Source: an uncultured Lachnospiraceae bacterium (lineage in GTDB: Bacteria; Bacillota; Clostridia; Lachnospirales; Lachnospiraceae). From it: a stretch of 64,000 nucleotides of DNA. The stretch is taken from NCBI GenBank assembly GCA_945919795.1, contig CAMEJJ010000002.1:186001-250000 (forward strand), written 5' to 3'. Below, piece after piece: positions 57,586 to 64,000 of the stretch; position 1 is the stretch's first letter; each line of letters starts with the position of its first letter. The notes under the pieces were generated by a model. That model searched no databases. It saw nothing but the letters and a program-made list of their open reading frames with translations, and had not been told where the DNA came from. Both the position numbers and the translations under genes were made by a program.

Positions 57586-58050
57586 TTATAAGTTACGAAT
57601 TTTAAACTCCCTCTCTGTTTCCCTTCGCAAATCCTTTTTGGCGATATCTTCACGCTTATCATAGAGTTTCTTACCTCTTGCAAGACCAATCTCCACTTTT
57701 GCTTTTCCGTCTTTAAAATAAACCTGAAGCGGAACAATGGTATATCCCTTCTCAGACATTTTTCCGCCAAGTTTGCGGATTTCTACTTTGTGAAGAAGCA
57801 GTTTTTTAATCCGTAACGGGTCCTTGTTGAAAATATTGCCCTTTTCATAGGGGCTGATATTCATACCGTAAATAAATGCTTCCCCATTTTCAATTCGTAC
57901 AAAGGCCTCTTTGATACTGCACTTTCCCATGCGAAGCGATTTTACTTCCGTGCCGTGCAGTTCGATACCGGCCTCATATTTTTCATCAATAAAGAAATCA
58001 TGGTATGCTTTTTTATTGTTTGCTACCAGTTTCATGGATTCTTTTGCCAT
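57586..58050 (-). CDS. smpB: SsrA-binding protein SmpB
   Basis: 154 residues. OB-fold protein that delivers tmRNA to stalled ribosomes. Conserved: [80 protein letters not shown] and the basic tail after [18 protein letters not shown]. The start overlaps the rnr stop by one base (TAATG). Part of the secG-rnr-smpB-ssrA run. Confidence 0.97.
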   Translation of the reverse strand: MAKESMKLVANNKKAYHDFFIDEKYEAGIELHGTEVKSLRMGKCSIKEAFVRIENGEAFIYGMNISPYEKGNIFNKDPLRIKKLLLHKVEIRKLGGKMSEKGYTIVPLQVYFKDGKAKVEIGLARGKKLYDKREDIAKKDLRRETEREFKIRNL

Positions 58051-60179
58051 TACTCTTCCTCCTCATCATACAGTAAAAAATCAACCGTATTTGAGACAAA
58101 ATCAACATCATTTACTATAACTTCGACAGTCTGTCCGAGTTTAAATGTCTGTTTTGTCTTTTCACCGTATATTTCATAATTCGTCTCATCAAAAATGTAG
58201 TAATCGCCCGGAATTTTGGAAATATGAATCAGTCCTTCTACTGTGTTATCCAATTCCACATAGATTCCCCATGCTGTCACACCGGAAACGACACCTTTAT
58301 AATGTTTGCCAATCCGCTCTCCCATATACTGTGCTTTCTTACACTTCTCGGTTTCTCTCTCCGCTTCATCAGCACGTCTCTCCAATTCGGAGGATTTTTT
58401 ACAAACGGTATCGAGAATGCTCCGGTAGTGCTCCATCCGTTCCTCTGTCAACCGTCCTCGCAGATATTCTTTGATAATTCTATGAATCTGCAAATCCGGA
58501 TAACGACGGATAGGCGAAGTAAAATGACAGTAATATGGACATGCCAGGCCAAAGTGTCCGGTACAATCCGGCGAATATCTTGCCTGCTTCATGCTGCGCA
58601 GTGTCAATCGGCTGATTAAGTTTTCTTCTTCTGTTCCTTCTATGGAAGCTAACAATTTTTGCAGTTCTTTGGGATGAATTTCATCCTGTGATGATTTCAG
58701 ATGATATCCGAAATTGGAAATAAAAAGTGCCAGTTTCTTTATTTTTTCGGGATCCGGCGATTCATGTGTCCGGTAGACAAAAGGCGTCTCAAGCCAATAA
58801 AAATGCGAAGCCACTGTTTCATTGGCTATCAGCATAAAATCCTCAATCAGTTTTGTGGCAACATTCCGCTCATACGGCTTAATATCTGTCGGTCTGCCTT
58901 CTGAATCCAAAATAATCTTACTTTCTTCAAAATCAAAATCAATGGATCCCCTTTTCTTACGTTTGTTTCTAAGAATGGCAGCAAGCTCAGCCATTTCTTC
59001 AAACATCGGGACAAGATCGCAATATTCTTCACAAAGAGCTTCATCATGATTTTCCAAAATATCCGCAACCACGCGATAGCTCATACGTCTGTCTACGTTA
59101 ATCACAGTTTCTGCAATCCGGTAGTCCACCACTTCACCCTTTTCATTGATATCCATCAGACAGCTTTGTGCCAGTCTGTCCTCTTTTTCATTCAGGGAAC
59201 AGATTCCGTTTGATAAGGTATGCGGAAGCATCGGAATAACCCTATCTACCAGATATACACTCGTTCCTCTCTTCAAAGCTTCTCTGTCCAACGCGGAGTT
59301 TTCCTGTACATAGTTGGACACATCCGCAATGTGAACACCTAAGTGATATCCATTTTCATCCACGGTAAGACTTACTGCATCATCTAAATCCTTGGCATCC
59401 TCTCCATCGATGGTAACCATTAAAACATTTCTTAAATCCAGTCTGCCTTCCATATCAGCTTTTGATACCGGATTAGATACCCGGACAGCCTGATTCAATA
59501 CTTTTTCCGGAAATTCCATAGGCAAATCAAAGCCTTTTACGATTGAAAGGATATCGACCCCGGGATCATTGATATGACCAAGTATTTCGGTAATCTTTCC
59601 TTCAGGATTTTTATTATCTTTTCCATAATTCAGAATTTCAACAACAACTTTATGACCATCAACGGCTCCGTTTGTATGTTCTTTTGCAATAAAAATATCC
59701 TGCGCAATCTTTAAATTGTCGGGAACAACAAATCCGAAATTCTTCTGTTTTTGAAACGTTCCGACTACGGATGACACAGATCTTTCCACAATCCGGATAA
59801 CCTCTGCTTCCTGCCTTTTCCCACGCTGTCCCGGCAAAAGACGGATAGCTACCTTATCCTGATGAAAGGCGCCATTCACCTTGCTCTCCGGAACATAATA
59901 ATCCTCATCATGACCTTCTACTTCTACAAAACCAAAGCCTTTTGCATTGGAGATAAATGTTCCGGTTAATATCTTTTCCTCGGGTTTGATATATCTTCCT
60001 CTTTTTGTCAACTGCAAACGATTTTCCATAAGCAGTTCTTCCAAAGCTCTTTTAAATTCGGCCCGATCATCTGGATGAACCTGCAGCATGATAGCCAGTT
60101 CTTTTTCTTTCATCGGAACGTAGAGTTCACTTAAAACAAACTGTTCAATTGTCTTTTTTCTTTCTTCAAAATTTTTCAT
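58050..60179 (-). CDS. rnr: Ribonuclease R
   Basis: 709 residues. Processive 3'-5' exoribonuclease of the RNB family. N-terminal winged-helix (about 1-60), cold-shock domains, the RNB catalytic domain with acidic residues in [19 protein letters not shown] (about 265) and [14 protein letters not shown], and the C-terminal S1 domain ([19 protein letters not shown]). It degrades structured RNA and takes part in tmRNA-tagged mRNA decay. Between secG and smpB, after the secG terminator. Confidence 0.96.
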   Translation of the reverse strand: MKNFEERKKTIEQFVLSELYVPMKEKELAIMLQVHPDDRAEFKRALEELLMENRLQLTKRGRYIKPEEKILTGTFISNAKGFGFVEVEGHDEDYYVPESKVNGAFHQDKVAIRLLPGQRGKRQEAEVIRIVERSVSSVVGTFQKQKNFGFVVPDNLKIAQDIFIAKEHTNGAVDGHKVVVEILNYGKDNKNPEGKITEILGHINDPGVDILSIVKGFDLPMEFPEKVLNQAVRVSNPVSKADMEGRLDLRNVLMVTIDGEDAKDLDDAVSLTVDENGYHLGVHIADVSNYVQENSALDREALKRGTSVYLVDRVIPMLPHTLSNGICSLNEKEDRLAQSCLMDINEKGEVVDYRIAETVINVDRRMSYRVVADILENHDEALCEEYCDLVPMFEEMAELAAILRNKRKKRGSIDFDFEESKIILDSEGRPTDIKPYERNVATKLIEDFMLIANETVASHFYWLETPFVYRTHESPDPEKIKKLALFISNFGYHLKSSQDEIHPKELQKLLASIEGTEEENLISRLTLRSMKQARYSPDCTGHFGLACPYYCHFTSPIRRYPDLQIHRIIKEYLRGRLTEERMEHYRSILDTVCKKSSELERRADEAERETEKCKKAQYMGERIGKHYKGVVSGVTAWGIYVELDNTVEGLIHISKIPGDYYIFDETNYEIYGEKTKQTFKLGQTVEVIVNDVDFVSNTVDFLLYDEEEE

Positions 60180-60193
60180 ATCTTTTTCCTACT

Positions 60194-60223
60194 AAAAAAG
60201 CACTCTTAATGAAGAGTGCTTTT
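60194..60223 (-). terminator. Terminator after secG
   Basis: AAAAGCACTCTT (60196-60207) pairs with AAGAGTGCTTTT (60212-60223) over 12 bases with loop AATG; on the minus strand it ends in a run of U. It lies 12 bp before the rnr start region, so rnr may depend on read-through or its own promoter. Confidence 0.85.
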
Positions 60224-60225
60224 GT

Positions 60226-60465
60226 CTAAAACAGGTTTAAGTTTAATACTACCGAAAATACCATAAACAAGACAGCGGAAATTGTTGTAACCATAACCAA
60301 TTTTCCTTCTTTTGATCTTGCCTTGTTTTTGGACCAATAACTTTCGTTACCTCCGCCAATGGCTCCCAGTCCCTGTGATTTGCCTTCTTGCATTAATACT
60401 ACTATTAATAAAAATACACAATCTATTATATAAAGAATCGTTAAAACTAATCTTAATGTACTCAT
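60226..60465 (-). CDS. secG: Protein translocase subunit SecG
   Basis: 79 residues. Two membrane segments (about 4-22 and 55-75) flank a cytoplasmic loop with LIVVLMQEGKSQGLGAIGGG, the family signature. Part of the SecYEG channel. The terminator follows within the gap to rnr. Confidence 0.94.
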   Translation of the reverse strand: MSTLRLVLTILYIIDCVFLLIVVLMQEGKSQGLGAIGGGNESYWSKNKARSKEGKLVMVTTISAVLFMVFSVVLNLNLF

Positions 60466-60527
60466 TGATTGACCTCCTTATGTCACACAAGGGTAATCAT
60501 AGCATATCAAACTTATAATTTCAAGGA

Positions 60528-60998
60528 CTAATTTACCCGGTTCATAAAACGTTCCCACTCCATAATCGTCTGTTCACATGAAATATCAATCCAATAGGTG
60601 TCATCCTCATTTAAATCTATCCCGACCTGATACACATAACCGCTATCACTTTCAGATAATGCAACAACATCATATAAAGCAACTTCTTTACAATTTTTAA
60701 GAAGTACATCAATATCGGTCAGTAAAACAGGTTCATCCGGTTTTTCTTCCAATAAATTCCCGTTTGCATCATAGTATTTATAACCTTCTTTTACAACATT
60801 GGAAATTTTACCTCCTACAAACCGCAGATTTGCTGTATCCACAAAACGATCCACACACTCCTCATTATTCGGATTATTTCCCTTTACAATTAGTCCCTTC
60901 ATCACCAATGTCACGCAACCGGAAGAAACCTCAATATCCATAATGGTAACTTCTTCAAAATTAAAATACCGTAAATTGTTTTTTGTTTCAAATCTCAT
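60528..60998 (-). CDS. Hypothetical protein
   Basis: 156 residues, acidic, no membrane segment or signal peptide. Starts MRFETKNNLRYFNFEEVTIM; contains FVDTANLRFVGGKISNVVKE and QVGIDLNEDDTYWIDISCEQ; beta-strand rich by appearance. I do not recognise a family. AGGAAATC precedes the ATG weakly (GGAAATCTTGTGTT). Upstream of secG by about 60 bp, possibly in one operon. Confidence 0.6.
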   Translation of the reverse strand: MRFETKNNLRYFNFEEVTIMDIEVSSGCVTLVMKGLIVKGNNPNNEECVDRFVDTANLRFVGGKISNVVKEGYKYYDANGNLLEEKPDEPVLLTDIDVLLKNCKEVALYDVVALSESDSGYVYQVGIDLNEDDTYWIDISCEQTIMEWERFMNRVN

Positions 60999-61138
60999 AA
61001 CACAAGATTTCCTTTCTCTTTTCGTACTATGCTACGTCTTCTTTTGCATAATCATGGGATGTACACATAATACTATATCTTGACATATCATTATATATTG
61101 TAAATTATCAATTCCCCAAAATCAACAAAATATAATCC

Positions 61139-61270
61139 ATGACCAACCGCCAGGGTCCAACCGCCAGGGCCTTCGTGTCCGACGGTTGGGCGGCTATCGC
61201 CGGATAGTCCACTCGCAAAAATAATACTCCTGCAAGCAAGCTTGCGTCGTAACATTTTTCGAGTGGACTT
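61139..61270. repeat. GC-richer palindromic intergenic region after spoIVB
   Basis: CCAACCGCCAGGG occurs twice, 14 bp apart (61143-61155, 61157-61169); CCAACCG then pairs with CGGTTGG (61183-61189). A second stem joins AGTCCACTCG (61206-61215) to CGAGTGGACT (61260-61269), with AAAAAT/ATTTTT arms inside it and a small CAAGC/GCTTG hairpin in the loop. It begins 8 bp after the spoIVB stop. No U run follows, so termination is uncertain. Confidence 0.6.
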
Positions 61271-61277
61271 CCCGGTC

Positions 61278-62549
61278 TCAATGCTTTAACATGTTTTCAA
61301 TAAATATGCCATACCCCTTTGTCGGATCATTTACAAAAACATGTGTTACGGCTCCGATAATTTTACCGTCCTGAAGAATTGGAGAACCACTCATTCCCTG
61401 AATAATTCCGCCTGTTTTATCAATCAGTTCGGGATCGGTAACTTTAATCACCAGTCCTCTGTTTCCCTCACTCTGACTATAATCAATATTCGTTATCTCA
61501 ATGTCATATAAATTCCATTCATCTCCGGACATAAAAGCCATCTGGGCATCACCAAGATGGATTTCCTGTTTTAATGCAACCGGATATTTGTCTACTGATT
61601 CAAAATCTATCACCGTTTCGTCTTCCAGTGCCTTCCCATAAATTCCATTTGCCGTATTTTTTTCTATAGAACCGATTTTTGCAGTATCTAAAAAGCGAAT
61701 GACACCGGATATTTCTCCCGGCTCACCGGTCGAGCCTTTTTTTACACTTACAATTTCCGTTTCATACAAACCACCATAGTCAATGTCTAATAGTTTCGCT
61801 GTATCTATATCATTAATTCCATGTCCTAATGCACCAAAACAGCCATCTTCATCGATATAAGTCAATGTGCCGATTCCCTGCGCCGAATCCCTTACCCAGA
61901 CGCCAATCTGATATACACCTTCCAAATTCAAAACCGGCATAACCTCTACCTGACTGATTTCTCCATTTCTACGGATGGTTAATACAACGGGATTCCCTTG
62001 CGATTCCCGGACCAGATTGATGATATCGTTTTTTAAACTGACAGCCTGTCCGTTTACTTCCAAAATATAATCACCAGCCTGTAAAATATGATTACAGGGA
62101 CATTCTTCCGTCGTCGGAGTAGTTTTTACATTACCAAGTCCTGCCACTAAAACCCCTTCCGATTTCACATAGATACCGACCGGGCAGCCAACAGGATACA
62201 CATACATATCCTTAACAACCTCCAGTTTGATATCCTTTAACGGAAACATTCCAAACAACTTAATCTTCCAAATATATTGTCCTTGCTCTGATTTGGTCTG
62301 ATTTTGATAGGCTATCATTTCATCGCTCTCATTTAATGGCGTTTGTGTATTTCCAAATGTTTCGACAGCCGGCACATCTTCTGTTATTTCTCCGGTAACC
62401 GGCAAAGAAAATTCAAATTCTTCCACGGTTCCATCCTTTAAATATATAACATCCGGAATTTGGCGATAGAACAGATACTCAAAGAGAACAATGCCCATAC
62501 AGACCGAACAGATAAAAGCAATATATAAACAAATCTTATATTTCTTCAT
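61278..62549 (-). CDS. spoIVB: Stage IV sporulation protease SpoIVB
   Basis: 423 residues. Membrane anchor at residues 5-27, PDZ domain (about 120-200; VLVAGLGNVKTTPTTEE, QAGDYILEVNGQAV) and the S55 peptidase domain with the catalytic His in FGALGHGIND and the Ser in QGMSGSPILQDGK near the C terminus. Secreted by the forespore into the intermembrane space, where it cleaves SpoIVFA to activate pro-sigma-K processing. In relatives it sits between recN and spo0A; here recN is upstream but spo0A is not downstream. Confidence 0.94.
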   Translation of the reverse strand: MKKYKICLYIAFICSVCMGIVLFEYLFYRQIPDVIYLKDGTVEEFEFSLPVTGEITEDVPAVETFGNTQTPLNESDEMIAYQNQTKSEQGQYIWKIKLFGMFPLKDIKLEVVKDMYVYPVGCPVGIYVKSEGVLVAGLGNVKTTPTTEECPCNHILQAGDYILEVNGQAVSLKNDIINLVRESQGNPVVLTIRRNGEISQVEVMPVLNLEGVYQIGVWVRDSAQGIGTLTYIDEDGCFGALGHGINDIDTAKLLDIDYGGLYETEIVSVKKGSTGEPGEISGVIRFLDTAKIGSIEKNTANGIYGKALEDETVIDFESVDKYPVALKQEIHLGDAQMAFMSGDEWNLYDIEITNIDYSQSEGNRGLVIKVTDPELIDKTGGIIQGMSGSPILQDGKIIGAVTHVFVNDPTKGYGIFIENMLKH

Positions 62550-62587
62550 AAAAACACCTCATGTATTAATAACAACATATAATTAAC

Positions 62588-62619
62588 AAAAAAAAGAAGG
62601 AGATTTATTCTCCTTCTTT
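62588..62619 (-). terminator. Terminator of recN
   Basis: AAAGAAGGAGA (62593-62603) pairs with TCTCCTTCTTT (62609-62619), 11 bp with a 5-nt loop, ending in at least eight U on the minus strand. It lies 27 bp after the recN stop and separates it from spoIVB. Confidence 0.9.
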
Positions 62620-62646
62620 AGTGTTTCAATGTTTTGATTTTTTACT

Positions 62647-64000
62647 TTAGTATTGTTTTGTCTGCTTTGCCATATTTTTCATTTCCAACGCATTTTGTAA
62701 AACAGCTTCGGTTAATTGATCGGTTCCTAATAATCTTCCGATTTCGGCAATGCTTTCATTTTCATCCAGTTTTTTTACGGTTGTGCTTGTCCTTTCATCG
62801 GAAGTTGATTTTTCAATGCAAAAATGAACATCTGCCATCGCAGCAATCTGCGGTAAGTGCGTAATGCAGATTACCTGATGATTGTTTCGCAAAACTGCCA
62901 GTTTTTCCGAAACTTTCCAAGCAGTCTTTCCACTGATGCCGGAATCGATTTCATCAAACACCAGCGTTTCCGTCTGATCTTTATCTGCAAACACAGACTT
63001 AAATGCAAGCATAATTCTTGATAATTCTCCACCACTGGCAACAGCCGCCAATGGCTTTAACGGCTCACCGCGATTTAAAGAAATCATAAACGTAATATAA
63101 CTGCATCCGTTCTTTTTCATTTGATCTTCCCGGTATTCACATTCTACCAAAAACCGGCATTGTTCAAAATTAAGATCGGCAAGCGCCTGCATCATTTTAT
63201 CGGACAATTCCTCTGCCATCTTCACTCGCATCTTATGCATTTTTTTGGAATAGCTTTCATATTCAGCCTTTATCTGCTCTAATTCATTTTGTTTATCAAT
63301 AAGATATTGTTCCCGATTTTCAATCTGTTCAATTTTATCGGATAAACCCTCTGCATATTGCAGAATTTCTTCCAACGAATTTCCATATTTACCTTTGAGA
63401 TGATTAATCAGATTCAGCCGCTCCGTCACAGCTGCCAAATCACCGCTCTCCAATCCAAAACGATCCAGATAGCGGTCTAAAAAATGACTGCAATCCTGTA
63501 AACTATTTTCCACATCCGATAGTTGTGTATAAACCTCTGCTAACTCCGCATCGTAATCCTTAACCAAACTTAAATCGCGAAGCGCCAAAGAAAGACTGTT
63601 TAAAATACCCTGATTGGAACTGCATAACACTTCATGGGCATTACCGACACTGTCTTCAATTTTTTTAGCATTGGACAGGCGTTCATATTGTTCCTGCAGT
63701 TCTTCGTCTTCATGAAGTTTTAGTTCGGCTTTCTCGATTTCATCCAATTCATATCTGGCAAAATCCAGTTCTCTTTCCCGGTTTGTATCCTGTCCTTCTA
63801 AATCCAGCAGTTGTTTCTCCAAAGCTTTGTATTCCTGATATAAAAGCTTTGTTTTTTCCAAATCCTCTAAGATACCATCCATACAATAAGCATCCAGCAT
63901 TTCTTCCTGGACAGATGCTTTTAATACAGCCTGGTGTTCTCTTTGACCATGAATATCAATTAATAGTTCCGCCACAGACTGCATTGTTTTTTGAACAACC
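62647..64000 (-). CDS. recN: DNA repair protein RecN, partial (5' end outside window)
   Basis: About 450 residues shown; the frame is open to the right window edge (VVQKTMQSVAELLIDIHGQ continues the family sequence), so the N-terminal Walker A part is missing. Seen: IHGQREHQ, a long coiled coil (residues 25-275 of the visible part), the ABC signature ASGGELSRIMLAFKSV and Walker B LVFDEIDSGISGKTAWKV, and the CITHLPQIAAMAD H-loop segment. SMC-like ATPase acting at double-strand breaks. Confidence 0.95.
   Translation of the reverse strand, partial: VVQKTMQSVAELLIDIHGQREHQAVLKASVQEEMLDAYCMDGILEDLEKTKLLYQEYKALEKQLLDLEGQDTNRERELDFARYELDEIEKAELKLHEDEELQEQYERLSNAKKIEDSVGNAHEVLCSSNQGILNSLSLALRDLSLVKDYDAELAEVYTQLSDVENSLQDCSHFLDRYLDRFGLESGDLAAVTERLNLINHLKGKYGNSLEEILQYAEGLSDKIEQIENREQYLIDKQNELEQIKAEYESYSKKMHKMRVKMAEELSDKMMQALADLNFEQCRFLVECEYREDQMKKNGCSYITFMISLNRGEPLKPLAAVASGGELSRIMLAFKSVFADKDQTETLVFDEIDSGISGKTAWKVSEKLAVLRNNHQVICITHLPQIAAMADVHFCIEKSTSDERTSTTVKKLDENESIAEIGRLLGTDQLTEAVLQNALEMKNMAKQTKQY

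Noticed and set aside
1-64000. CRISPR array, prophage or integrated element
   Set aside because: No spaced direct repeats of CRISPR type, no integrase, transposase or phage structural gene in the window.

Overview
The window is a chromosomal segment of a low-GC, spore-forming anaerobe of the class Clostridia, most likely Lachnospiraceae. Support: AT-rich DNA, strong GGAGG ribosome sites, sporulation genes (spoIVB, cotJA-cotJB-cotJC), a ferredoxin-like [FeFe] hydrogenase, a trpX-type lipoprotein, a GH13 glycogen gene set, and the secG-rnr-smpB-ssrA order. Most genes lie on the minus strand. No phage, transposase gene, CRISPR array or rRNA was seen.

Layout. 1-438: 54-bp tandem repeats, no gene. 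439-10276: orphan solute-binding lipoprotein, a left-handed beta-helix protein, topB, an AAA ATPase, a GGDEF/EAL protein, asd and argH. 10400-15039: an ABC ATPase/permease pair, a chemotaxis receptor, tRNA-Thr and mscS. 15041-18761: glgB and a DUF1015 gene that read into mscS as one operon. 19038-22299: a small unknown gene, a SulP transporter and a WYL regulator. 22417-28244: a tight operon of a TPR protein with an N-terminal J-like region, a short Hsp70 (HscC type) and a macrodomain protein with a NADAR-like C-terminal half. 28786-37685: serine (serC, serA) and branched-chain amino-acid genes (leuB, ilvD, ilvB) around an L,D-transpeptidase. 37992-43503: yajC, tgt, a VanY-type peptidase, an MBL protein, a methyltransferase, and a marR-flavodoxin pair followed by a GNAT remnant. 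43771-49608: aroC, a beta-propeller protein, a cysteine-rich repeat protein, DUF5662, an isoamylase-like protein lacking catalytic residues, and DUF1292. 49657-55241: helicase, gltX, hydrogenase and a SHOCT protein. 55503-56569: cotJABC. 56650-64000: a small unknown gene, ssrA, smpB, rnr, secG, an unknown gene, spoIVB and the 3' part of recN.

The most unusual content: (1) the Hsp70/J-TPR/macro-NADAR operon, a possible chaperone system tied to ADP-ribose chemistry; (2) three families of structured intergenic repeats: a MITE-like family with ATGATACCA ends, a ~200-230-bp giant-hairpin family whose two copies show compensatory changes in the stem, and a third long inverted repeat with a half copy elsewhere; (3) a pseudoenzyme isoamylase; (4) a Cys-rich hexapeptide-repeat protein behind a sequence matching the sigma-K promoter consensus.

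All assignments come from reading the sequence; no database search was run.
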